Below, in pieces: positions 35,604 through 47,850 of a stretch of DNA of 64,000 nucleotides (position 1 is its first letter; the number at the start of each line of letters is the position of its first letter). Source of the DNA: Paulownia fortunei (taxonomy: Eukaryota > Streptophyta > Magnoliopsida > Lamiales > Paulowniaceae); assembly GCA_019321725.1 (NCBI GenBank), contig CM033105.1, positions 11,359,632-11,423,631 of the forward strand, read 5' to 3'. Position numbers and translations under genes: made by a program. The notes below the pieces were generated by a model that saw only the letters and a program-made list of their open reading frames with translations, had not been told where the DNA came from and searched no databases.

Positions 35604-36743
35604 CTAAAAAAAATCTGCAACTAAGAACTTCATCATTCTAGTCTTGTGACTGCGCTCGAGCCCCAAGGATACAGGTAAAATAACTTGCCCAACAGGGTCA
35701 ACCACCCCTCCTCCAAACCCAAAGAAAGTTGTCTCTACAGGTTGCATTTCCACATCTAAATTCATCTTTTTATATGCCTCATATATACATGTATATATAT
35801 TTTTGGGAGGTTGTGATACATTGTCTCTTAAGAACTGAGCTATCTCATTTGCCAACTCAGGACTGAGTTGTGTGCCCATCCTGGTGGTTTTTGCTAGGTC
35901 ACCAAGGATAAGTTCTATGTTACCTAGCTTCTCATTCGGTCGAACATGCACTTGTTCAGCAAATGGTCCTCCAGCCTCATCTGTTTTCAAAACCTTCAGT
36001 AAGTGTTCTTCCTCTGGTTCCTTCTTTCTTATATATTTCTTTTGTTTGGACTTTCTGACGGCCTCCACATAGCATTTTCTAGCTGAATATTGATCTCCTT
36101 CGACCTCTCTTATCCCTTCATCCACAGGGAATTTTAATGTTATGTGGAAAGTAGATACCACAGCTTGGAAGGTATTAAGAGAAGGCCTTCCCAAAATAAT
36201 GTTATAGGCTAAAAAAGAATGTGTAACTAAGAACTTGATCATTCTAGTCTTGCGATTAGGATCGAGCCCCATAATTACGGGTAAAATGACTTGCCCCATA
36301 GGGTTAACCACCCATCCTCCAAATCCAAACAAAGTTGTATCTAACAGTTTCATTCCTACTTCTAAATTCATTCTTTTATATGCCTCATATATACATGTAT
36401 ACATATTGTTTGGAGGTTGTGACACATTGTCTCTTAAGAACTGAGCTATCTTGTTTGCCAACTCAGGACTGAGTTGTGTGCCCATCCTGGTGGTTTTTAC
36501 TAGGTCACCAGGGATAAGTTTTATGTTAACTAGCTCTTTATTCGATTGAAGATGCACTTGTTCAGTGGATGGTCCTCCAGCCTCATTCCTTTTCAAAACC
36601 TTCAGTGAGTGTTCTTCCTCTAGTTCCTTTTTTCTTTTGGATTTCTTTTGTTTGGACTTTCTGATGGCCTCCTCATAGCATTTCCTAGCTGAATATTGAT
36701 CTCTTTCGACCTCTTCTATCCCTTTATACACTAGGAATTTCAA
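35604..36743 (-). pseudogene. Longest open stretch in the array: two fused modules, 379 codons
   Basis: This stretch spans nearly two complete 606-bp units in one continuous frame without a stop. ARKCYEEA and ARKCYVEA mark successive units 202 residues apart. It contains two ILGRPSLNTFQAVVSTF-type strands and three TTRMGTQLSPELAN-type linkers or parts of them, but no D-T/S-G catalytic motif. It shows that amplification kept the reading frame. There is no sign of its own start or promoter; it could be made only as part of gag-pol. Confidence 0.6.
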
Positions 36744-38999
36744 TTTTTTGGCAAAGTAGACACTACAGCTTGGAAGATATTAAGAGAATGCCTTCCTATA
36801 ATAATGTTATAGGTTAAAAAAGAATCTGCAACTAAGAACTTGATCATTCTAGTCTTGTGACTAGGCTCGAGCCCCAATGATACAAGTAAATTAACTTGCC
36901 CCACTGGTTAATCCACCCTTCCTCCAAAGCCAAATAAAGTTGTCTCTTCAAGTTGCATTTCCACATCTAAATTCATCTTTTTATATGCCTCATATATTCA
37001 TGTATACATATTGTTGGGAGGTTGTGACACATTGTTCTCTTAAGAACTAAGTTATCTCATTTGCTAACTCAAGGCTGAGCTGTGTGCCAATCCTGGTGGT
37101 TTTTTCTCGATCACTAGAGGCAAGTTCTATGTTAACTAGCTCTTCATTTCATCGAACATGCGCTTGTTCAGCGGATGGTCCTCCAACCTCATCCCATTTC
37201 AAAACCTTCTGTGAGTGTTCTTTCTCTGGTTCATTCTCTCATTTGGATTTCTTTTATTTGGACTTTCTAACGGCCTCCACATAGCATTTTCTAGCTAAAT
37301 ATTGATCTCCTTCGACCTGTCCTATCCCTTCATTCACTGGGAATTTCAATTTTGTGTGGAAAGTAGACAATACAGCTTGGAAGGTATTAAGAGAAGGCCT
37401 TCCCAGAATAATGTTATAGGCTGAAAAAGAATCTGCAACTATGAACTTGATCATTCTAGTCTTGTGATTGGGCTCGAGCCTCAGGATATGGGTAAAATAA
37501 CTCGCCCCATAGGGTCAACCACCCCTCCTCTAAAGCCAAGCAAAGTTGTCTCTACAAGTTGCATTTCCATGTCCAAATTTATCTTTTTATATTCCTCATA
37601 TATACATGTATACATATCGTTGGGAGGTTGTGACGCATTGTCTTTTAAAAACTGAGCTATCTGGTTTGCCAACTCAGGACTGAGCTTTGTGCCCATCCTG
37701 GTGGTTTTTGCTAGGTCAACAGTAATAGTTCTACATTACCTAGCTCCTTATTTGGTCGAACATGCACTTGTTCAATAGATAGTCCTCCAGCCTCATTCTT
37801 TTGCAAAACCTTCAGCGAGGGTTCTTTCTCTAGTTACTTCTCTCTTTTGCACTTCTTTTGTTTGGACTTTCTGAGGGCCTCCACATAGCATTTTCCAGCT
37901 GAATATCAATCTCCTTCAACTTCTCATATCCCTTTATCCAATGGGAATTTCAATTTTATGTGAAAGTAGACACTACAACTTGGAAGGTATTAAGAGAAGG
38001 CCTTTCGAGAATAATGTTATAGGCTAAAAAAGAATCTGCTACTAAGAACTTGATCATTCTAGTCTTGTGACTAGGCTCGAGCCCCAAGGATACGAGTAAA
38101 TTAACTTGCCCTACTGGTTCATCCACCCCTCCTCCAAAGCCAAATAAAGTTGTCTCTTCAAGTTGCATTTCCACATCTAAATTCATCTTTTTATATGCCT
38201 CATATATTCATGTATACATATTGTTGGGAGGTTGTGACACATTGTCTCTAAAGAACTAAGGAATCTCGTTTGCCAACTCAGGACTGAGCTGTGTACCCAT
38301 CTTGGTGGTTTTTGCTGGGTCACTAGGGACAAGTTTTATATTTCCTAGCTCCTCATTTTGTGAGGGTTCTTACTCTGGTTCCTCCTCTCATTTGGATTTT
38401 TTTTGTTTGGACTTTCTGATGGCCTCCACATAGTATTTTCTAGCTAGATATTGATCTCCTTCGACCTCTCCTATCCCTTCATCCATTAGGAATTTCAATT
38501 TTATATGGAAACTAGACACTACAACTTGGAAGGTATTAAGAGAAGGCCTTCTCAGAATAATGTTATAGGCTAAAAAAGAATCTGCAACTAGAAACTTGAT
38601 CATTCTAGTCTTGTGACAAGGCTCGAGCCCCAAGGATATGGGTAAAATGACTTACCCCACTGGTTCAACCACCCCTCCTCCAAAGCCAAACAAATATTTC
38701 TTTTCAAGTTGCATTTCCATATCTAAATTCATCTTTTTATATGCCTCATATATACATATATATATATATCGTTGGGAGATTGTGACACATTCCCTCTTAA
38801 GACTAAGCTAACTCATTCGCCAACTCAGGACCTAGCTTTGTGCCCATCCTGGTAGTTTTTGTTTGGTCAATAGGGACAAGTTCTATGTTACCCATTTCCT
38901 CATTTGATTGAACATGCAATTGTTCAACGGATGGTCCTCCAGCCTCATTCTTTTTTCGAAACCTTTAGTAAATGTTCTTTCTCTAGTTCATTGACTCTT

Positions 39000-41900
39000 T
39001 TGAATTTCTATTGTTTTGACTTTTTGACAGCCTACATATAGCATTTCCTAATTTAATATTGATCTACTTCAACCTCTCCTATCCATTCATCCACTAGGAA
39101 TATCAATTTTATATGGAAAGTAGACACTACAACTTGGAAGGTACTAAGAGAAGGCCTTCCCAGAATAATGTTTTAGGCTGAAAAAGAATCTGCAACTAAG
39201 AACTTGATTATTCTAGTCTTACGACTAGGCTCGAGCCCCACGAAAATAGGTAAAATAACTTGCCCCATACGGTCAACCATCCATTCTCCTAAGCCAACAA
39301 AGTTGTCTCTACAGGTTTCATTTCCACGTCTAAATTCATCTTTTTAAATGCCTCATATATATATATGTATACATATTGTTGGGAGGTTGTGACACATTGT
39401 CTTTTAACAACTGAGCTATCTCGTTTGTCAACTCAAAGCTCAGTTGTGTGCCAATCCTGGTGGTTTTTGCTAGGTTACTAGGGACAAGCTCTATGTTAAC
39501 TAGCTCCTCATTCGGTCAAACATGTGTTTGTTCAGTTGATGGTCCTCCAGCCTCATCCTTTTTCAAAACCTTCAACAAGTGTTCTTCCTCTGGTTCCTTC
39601 TCTCTTTTGAATTTCTTTTGTTTGGAATTTCTGACGGCCTTCACATAGATTTTCCAGCTAAATATAAATCCTCTTCGACCTCTCATATCCTTTCATCCAC
39701 TGAGAATTTTAATTTTTTATGGAAAGTAGACACTACATCTTGGAAGGTATTCAGAGAAGGCCTTCCCAGAATAATTTTATAGGCTGAAAAAGAATCTGCA
39801 ACTAAAAACTTCATCATTCTAGTCTTTCGACTGAGCTGGAGCCCCACGAATACGGGTAAAATGACTTACCCCACAAGGTCAACCAACCCCTCCTTCAAAG
39901 CCAAATAAAGTTGTCTCTACAGGTTGCATTTCCATGTCAAAATTCATCTTTTTAAATGCCTCATATATACATGTATACATATCATTGGGAGGTTGTGACA
40001 CATTGTCTCTTAAGAACTGAGCTATCTCGTTTGCCAACTCAGGATTGAGCTGTGTGCCCATCCTGGTGGTTTTTGTTAGGTCACTAGGGACAACTTCTAT
40101 GTTACCTAGCTCCTCATTCGATCGAACATGCACTTGTTCAGCGGATGGTCCTCTGGCCTCATCTTTTTCAAAACCTTCACTTAGTGTTCTTTCTGTGGTT
40201 CTTTCTCTCTTTTGGATTTCTTTTGTTTGGACTTTCTGACGGCCTCCACATAGCATTTTTTAGCTGAATAATGATCTCCTTCAACCTTTTCAATCCCTTC
40301 ATCCACTAGGAATTTCAATTTTATGGGCAAAATAGACACTACAGCTTGGAAAGTATTGAGAGAATGGCTTCCCATAGTAATGTTATAGGCTGAAAAAGAA
40401 TCTGCAAGTAAGAACTTGATCATTCTAGTCTTGCGATTAGGCTCGAGCCCCACGAAAATGGATAAAATGACTTGCCCTAGACGGTCAACCACCCTTCTCC
40501 TAAGCCAAAGAAAAGTTATCTCTGCAGGTTGCATTTCCACATCTAAATTCATCTTTTTATATGCCTTATATATACATGTATACATATCGTTGGGAGGTTG
40601 TAGCACATTGTCTCTTAAGAACTGAGCTATCTCGTTTGCCAACTCAGGACTGAGCTTTGTGCCCATCCTGGTGGTTTTTGTTGGGTCTATAGGGACAAGT
40701 TCTATGTTACCTATCTCCTCATTCGGTCGAACATGCACTTGTTCAACGGATAGTCCTCCAGCCTTATCCCTTTTTAAAACCTTCAGCGAGTCTTCTTTCT
40801 GTGGTTTCTTCTCTCTTTTGAATTTCTTTTCTTTAGACTTTCTAACGGCCTCCATATAGCATTTCCTAACTGAATATTAATCTACTTCGACCTTTTCTAT
40901 CTCTTCATCCACTGGTAATTTCAATTTTATGTGGAAAGTAGAACTACAACTTAGAAAGTATTAAGAAAAGGCCTCCCAGAATAATGTTATAGGCTGAAAA
41001 AGAATATGCAACTGAGAACTTGATCATTCTAGTCTTGTGACTGAGGTCGAACCCCAAGGATGCGGGTAAAATGATTTGCCCCACAGGGTCAACCATCCCT
41101 CCTCCAAAGCCAAATAAAGTTGTCTCTATAGGTTGCATTTCCACGTTTAAATTCATCATTTTATATGCCTCATATATATAAGTATACATATTGTTAGGAG
41201 GTTGTGACACACATTCTCTTAAGAACTGAGCTATCTCATTTGCCAACTCAAGACTCAACTGTGTGCCAATCCAGGTGGTTTTTACTGGGTTACAAGGGAC
41301 AAGTTCTATGTTAACTAGCTCCTCGTTCGGTCAAACATACGTTTGTTAAGCGGATGGTCCTCCAGCCTCATCCATTTTCAAAACCATCAATGAGTTTTCT
41401 TTCTTTGGTTTCTTCTCTCTTCTGGATTTCTTTTGTTTGGACTTTCTAACGGCCTGCACATAGCATTTCCTAACTTAATATTGATCTACTTCAACCTCTC
41501 CTATCCATTCATCCACTAGGAATTTCAATTTTATGTGGAAAGTAGACACTACGACTTGGAAGGTACTAAGAGAAGGCCTTCCCAGAATAATGTTATAGGC
41601 TGAAAAAGAATCTACAACTAAGAACTTGATCATTCTAGTCTTGCGACAAGGCTCGAGCCCCACGAACATGGGTAAAATAACTTGCCCCATACGGTCAACC
41701 ATCCATTCTCCTAAGCCAACAAAGTTGTCTCTATAGGTTTCATTTCCATATCTAAATTCATCTTTTTATATGCCTCATATATATATGTATACATATTGTT
41801 GGGAGGTTGTGACACATTATCTCTTAACAACTGAGCTATCTCGTTTGTCAACTCAAAGCTCAGTTGTGTTCCAATCCTGGTAGTTTTGCTGGGTTACTAG

Positions 41901-44400
41901 GGACAAGTTCTATGTTAACTAGCTCCTCATTCGGTCGAACATGTGTTTGTTCAGTTGATGGTCCTCCGGCCTCATCCTATTTCAAAACCTTCAACAAGTG
42001 TTCTTCATCTGGTTCCTTCTCTTTTTTGAATTTCTTTTGTTTGGACTTTCTAATGGCCTTCACATAGATTTTCCAGCTAAATATAAATCCCCTTCGACCT
42101 CTCGTATCCCTTCATCCACTGGGAATTTTAACTTTTTATGGAAAGTAGACACTATAGCTTAGAAGGTATTAAGAGAAGGCCTTCCTAGAATAATGTTATA
42201 GGCTAAAAAAGAATCTGCAACTAAGAACTTCATCATTCTAGTCTTCCGACTAGGCTGTAGCCCCACGGATACGGGTAAAATAACTTGCCCCACAAGGTCA
42301 ACCCCCCTCATCCAAAGCCAAATAAAGATATCTCTACAGGTTTCATTTCCATGTCAAAATTCATCTTTTTAAATGCCTCACATATACATGTATACATATC
42401 ATTGGGAGGTTGTGACACATTGTCTCTTAAGAACTGAGCTATCTCATTTGCCAACTCAGGACTGAGTTGTGTGCCCATCCTGGTGGTTTTTGTTGGGTTA
42501 CTAGGAACAACGTCTATGTTACCTAGCTTCTCATTCGATCGAACATGCACTTGTTCAGCGGATGGTCCTCCAGCCTCATCCTTTTCAAAACCTTCAGCGA
42601 GTGCTCTTTTTGTGGTTCTTTCTCTCTTTTGGATTTCTTTTGTTTGGACTTTCTGACGGCCTCCACATAGCATTTTTTAGCTGAATAATGATCTCATCCA
42701 TCCTCTTCAATCCCTTCATCCACTAGGAATTTTAATTTTTTGGGCAAAGTAGACACTACAGTTTGGAAGGTATTAAGAGAATAGCTTCCCATAGTAATGT
42801 TATAGGCTGAAAAAGAATTTGCAAGTAAGAACTTGATCATTCTAGTCTTGCGATTAGGCTCGAGCCCCACGAAAATGGATAAAATGACTTGCCCTAGACG
42901 GTCAACCACCCTTCTCCAATGCCAAAGAAAAGTTATCTCTACAGGTTGCATTTCCACATCTAAATTCATCTTTTTATATGTCTTATATATACATGTATAC
43001 ATATCATTAGGAGGTTGTGGCACATTTCTCTTAAGAACTGAGCTATCTCATTTGCCAACTCAGGACTGAGCTTTGTGCCCATCCCGGTGGTTTTTGTTGG
43101 GTCTATAGGGACAAGTTCTATGTTATCTATCTCCTCATTCTGTGGTTCCTTCTCTCTTTTGAATTTCTTTTGTTTGGACTTTCTAACGGCCTCCATATAG
43201 CATTTCCTAACTGCATATTGATCTACTTCGACCTTTCTTATCCCTTCATCCATTGGGAATTTCAATTTTATGTGGAAAGTAGAACTACAACTTGGAAGGT
43301 ATTAAGAAAAGGCCTCCCAGAATAATGTTATAGGCTGAAAAAGAATATGCAACTGAGAACTTGATCATTCTAGTCTTGCGACTGAGCTTGAACCCCAAGG
43401 ATACGGGTAAAATAACTTGCCCCACATGGTCAACCGTCCTACTCCAAAGCCAAACAAAGTTGTCTCTACAAGTTGTATTTCCACGTTTAAATTCATCATT
43501 TTATATGCCTCATATATATAAGTATACATATTATTGGGATGTTGTGACACATATTCTCTTAAGAACTGAGCTATCTCATTTGCCAACTCAAGACTCAACT
43601 GTGTGTCAATCCAGGTGGTTTTTGCTGGGTCATAAGGGACAAGTTCTATGTTAACTAGCTCCTCGTTCAGTCGAACATACGTTTGTTCAGCGGATGGTCC
43701 TCCAGCCTCAACCATTTTCAAAACCATCAGCGAGTTTTCTTCCTCTGGTTCATTCTCTCTTCTGGATTTCTTTTGTTTAGAATTTTTAATGGCCTCCACA
43801 TAGCATTTCCTAACTTAATATAGATCTATTTCAACCTCTCCTATCCATTCATCCACTAGGAATTTCAATTTTATATGGAAAGTAGACACTACAACTTGGA
43901 AGGTACTAAGAGAAGGCCTTCCCAGAATAATGTTATAGGCTGAAAAAGAATCTGCAACTAAGAACTTGATCATTCTAGTCTTACGACTAGGCTCGAGCCC
44001 TACGAAAATAGGTAAAATAACTTGCCCCATACGGTCAACCATCCATTCTCCTAAGCCAACAAAGTTGTCTCTACAGGTTTCATTTCCACGTCTAAATTCA
44101 TCTTTTTAAATGCCTCATATATATATGTATACATATTGTTGGGAGGTTGTGACATATTGTCTCTTAACAACTGAGCTATCTCGTTTGTCAACTCAAAGCT
44201 CAGTTATGTGCCAATCCTGGTGGTTTTTGCTAGGTTACTAGGGACAAGCTCTATGTTAACTAGCTCCTCATTCGATCAAACATGCGTTTGTTCAGTTGAT
44301 GGTCCTCCAGCCTCATCCTTTTTCAAAACCTTCAACAAGTGTTCTTCCTCTGGTTCCTTCTCTCTTTTGAATTTCTTTTGTTTGGACTTTCTAACGGCCT
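39000..44400 (-). repeat. Higher-order repeat: four modules (~2.4 kb) copied twice and more
   Basis: Unit-specific variants recur every four units. A ctacttcaacctctcctatccattcatcc variant is at about 39,066, 41,487 and 43,829. cttcacatagattttccagctaaatataaatcc is at about 39,639 and 42,059. ccatagtaatgttataggctgaaaaagaat..gcaagtaag is at 40,372 and 42,788. A catatatataagtatacat variant is at 41,171 and 43,511. The four-unit step is 2,410-2,420 bp, and about 2,340 where one unit has a 79-bp deletion. Confidence 0.85.
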
Positions 44401-47400
44401 CCACATAGCATGTCCTAGCTGAATATTGATCTCCTTTGACCTCTTTTATCCCTTCATCCACTGGGACTTTCAATTTTATGTGAAAAGTAGACACTACAGC
44501 TAGGAAGGTATTAAGAGAAGGTCTTCCAGAATAATATTATAGGCTGAAAAAAAATCTGCAACTATGAACTTGATCGTTCTAGTCTTGCGATTGGGCTCGA
44601 ACCCTAAGGATACAGGTAAAACGACTTGCCCCACAAGGTCAACCACCCATCCTCCAAAGCTAAACAAAGTTGTCTCTACGATTGTATTTCCACATCTAAA
44701 TCTATCTTTTTGTATGTCTCATATGTACATGTATACATATCATTGGGAGGTTATGACACATTGTCTCTTAAGAACTGAGCTATCTCGTTTGCCAACTCAA
44801 GACTGAATTGTGTGCCAATCCTGGTGGTTTTTACTGGGTTACTAGGGACAAGTTCTATGTTAACTAGCCCCTCATTCGGTCGAACAGGCGCTTTTTCAAC
44901 AGATGGCCCTCCAGTCTCATCGTGTTTCAAAACCTTCAGCGACTGTTCTTCCTCTGGTTCTTTCTCTCTTTTAGATTTCTTTTGTGAGGACTTTCTTACG
45001 GCCTCTACATAGCATTTCCAAGCTGAATATGGATCTCATTCGATCTCTCATATCCCTTCATCCACTAGGAATTTTAATTTTATATGCAAAGTAGACACTA
45101 CATGTTGGAAGGTATTAAGAGAAGGCCTTCCCAGAATAATGTTATAGGCTGAAAATAAATCTTCAACTAAGAACTTGATCATTCTACTCTTGCGATTGGG
45201 CTCGAGCCCCATGGATACGGATAAAATGACTTTCCCCACAGGGTCAACCACCCCTTCTCCAAAGCTAAACAAAGTTGTCTCCACAGGTTTCTTTTCCACG
45301 TCTAAATTCATCTTTTTATATGCCTCATATATACATGTATACATATTATTAGGAGGTTATGATATATTGCCTCTTAAGAATTGAGCTATTTCGTTTGCTA
45401 ACTCATGGCTGAGCTATGTGCCAATCCTGGTGGTTTTTGCTAGGTCACCAGGGACAAGTTCTATGTTAAGTAGCTCCTCATTCGATTGAACATGTGCTTG
45501 CTCAGTGGATGGTCCTCCAGCCTCATCCTTTTTTGAAACCTTCAGCGAGTGTTCTTTCTCTGGTTCATTCTCTCTTTTAGATTTCTTTTGTTTGAACTTT
45601 CTCACGGCCTCCACATACCATTTCCTAACTGAATATTGATCTCTTTCGGCCTCCCTTATCCCTTCATCCACTGGGAATTTCAATTTTATGTGGAAAGTAG
45701 ACATTATAGTTTGGAAGGTATTAAGAGAAGGCCTTCCCAGAATAATGTCATAGGCTAAAAAAGAATCGGTCAACCCCCCTTCCTCCAAAGCCAAACAAAG
45801 TTGTCTTACAGGTTGCATTTCCTCATCTAAATTCATCTTTTTATATGCCATATATATACATGTATACATATTGTTGAGAGGTTATAACACATTATCTCTT
45901 AAGAACTGAGTTATCTTGTTTGCCAACTCAGGACTGAACTGTGTGCCCATCCTAGTGGTTTTTGCTGGGTCACAAGGGACAAGTTCTATGTTAACCAGCT
46001 CCTCATTCGGTCGAACATGTGTTTGTTCAGTGGATGGTCCTCCAGCCTCATCCTTTTTTGAAACCTTCAGCAAGTGTTCTTTCTTTAGTTCCTTCTCTCT
46101 TTTGGTTTTTTTTTATTTGTTCTTTATAACAGCATCCACATAGCATGTCCTAGCTTAATATTGATCTCTTTTGACCTCTCATATCCCTTCATCTACTAAG
46201 ACTTTCAATTTTATGTGGAAAGTAGACATTACAGTTAAAAAGAAATTAAGAGAAGGCCTTCCCAGAATAATGTTATAGGCTGAACAAGAATCTGCAACTA
46301 AGAACTTGATCATTCTAGTCTTGCGACTAGGCTCGAGCCCCAAGGATACGGGTAAAATGACTTACCCCATAAGGTCAACCACCCCTCCTCCAAAGCCAAA
46401 TAAAGTTGTCTCTACGGTTGCATTTCCACATCTAAATTTATCTTTTTATATGCCTGATATATACATGTATACATATCATTGGGAGATTATGACACATTGT
46501 CTCTTAAGAACTGAGTTATCTCATTTACCAACTCAAGACTAAACTGTGTGCCAATCCTGGTGGTTTTGCTGGGTCACCAGGGACAAGTTCAATGTTAACT
46601 TGCTCCTCATTCGGTCAAACATGCGCTTGTTCAGCGGATGGTCCTCCAGCCTCATCATTTTCCAAAACCTTCAGCGAGTGTTCTTCCTTTGGTTCCTTGT
46701 CTCTTTTAGATTTATTTTGTATGGACTTTCTGACGGTCTCCACTTAGCATTTCCTAGCTGAATATTGATCTCTTTCGACCTCTCCTATCCCTTCATCCAC
46801 TAGGAATTTCAATATTATGTGGAAAGTAGACACTACATCTTGGAAGGTACTAAGAGAAGGTCTTTCCAGAATAATGTTATAGGTTGAAAATAAATCTACA
46901 ACTAAGAACTTGATCATTCTACTCTTGCAACTGGGCTCGAGCCCCAAGGATACGGGTAAAATGACTTGCCCCACAGGGTCAACCACCCATTCTCCAAAGC
47001 CAAACAAAGTTGTCTCTATAGGTTTCATTTCCATGTCTATATTCATCTTTTTATATCATATATATACATGTATATATATTGTTGAGAGGTTATGACGCAT
47101 TATCTCTTGAGAACTGAGTTATCTCGTTTGCTAACTCAGGACTGAGCTGTGTGCCCATCCTAGTGGTTTTTGTTGGGTCACTAGGGACAAGTTCTATGTT
47201 AACTAGCTCCTCATTTGGTTGAACATGCACTTGTTCAGCGGATAGTTGTCCAGCCTTATCCCTTTTCAAAACCTTCAGTAAGTGTTCTTCCTCTGGTTCT
47301 TTTTCTCTTTTGGATTTCTTTTGTTTGGACTTTCTAATAGCCTCCATATAGCATTTTCTAGCTAAATATTGATCTCCTTCGACCTCTCCTATCCCTTCAT

Positions 47401-47449
47401 CCACTGGGAATTTCAATTTTGTATGAAAAGTAGACACTACAATTTGGAA

Positions 47450-47850
47450 GGTATTAAGAGAAGGCCTTCCCAGAATAATGTTATAAGCTAAAAAAGAATC
47501 TACAACTAAAAGCTTGATCATTCTAGCTTACGATTGGGCTCGAGGCCCGAGGATATGGGTAAAATGACTTACCCCACAAGGTCAACCACCCCTCCTCTAA
47601 TGCCAAACAAAGTTGTCTCTATAGGTTGCATTTCCACCTCTAAATTTATCTTTTTATATGCCTCATAGAATAGAACATAAACAAAACTTCCTGTATCAAC
47701 CATTACCCTAGCTACATCAAAATTAGCAACAGTTGCAATGATGACCAATGTGCCATTATGAGGTGATTGTAGGCCTCTTGCATCTTATGGCCCGAACTGA
47801 ATTATAAGCCACCATTAATCCTATTAACCCCTCCCATTGCATTCTAAGGG
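47450..47850 (-). pseudogene. Authentic protease N-terminal half with DTGS active site
   Basis: Upstream (in element order) of the first module the frame reads VMVDTGS (DTGS at 47,686-47,697), then FYEAYKKINLE and the normal flap region. This is the only place in the 13.4-kb region where the catalytic Asp-Thr-Gly motif exists; every downstream copy begins after it. A leading segment HNGTLVIIATVANFDVAR (47,701-47,760) is the usual strand before the active site. The module here is the likely parent of the array. Confidence 0.8.

Larger units (their letters stand above)
34311..47660 (-). repeat. Array of 22 copies of a 606-bp protease/linker module in pol
   Basis: The landmark ggaggttgtgac or its variant recurs at 34,598; 35,203; 35,805; 36,411; 37,016; 37,622; 38,226; 38,774; 39,381; 39,987; 40,592; 41,196; 41,801; 42,404; 43,009; 43,536; 44,141; 44,745; 45,351; 45,876; 46,481; 47,084. 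Spacing is 602-607 bp except three shorter steps (548, 527, 525). Each unit encodes, on the minus strand, YEAYKKMNLD, TTLFGFGGGVVDPVGQVILP, RMIKFLVADSF, YNIILGRPSLNTFQAVVSTF, a lysine/glutamate-rich linker, NIELVPGDP.KTTRMGTQLSPELANEIAQFLRDNV and then the next YEAYKK. This is the protease from just after its active site through the protease-RT linker. Two neighbouring units are exactly 202 codons apart in one frame. Most units carry stops or shifts. Confidence 0.95.

Noticed and set aside
35872..46143. Many 60-80-codon plus-strand frames of the type MPILVVFA...SSMLTSSSFGRTC repeated along the array
   Set aside because: They are the antisense shadow of the conserved linker (NIELVPGDP.KTTRMG) in each 606-bp unit. 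They repeat because the unit repeats and have no start context or domain.
34311..47660. CRISPR-like or bacterial-type repeat array
   Set aside because: Units are 606 bp and coding-derived, in a plant retrotransposon. There are no short direct repeats with unique spacers.
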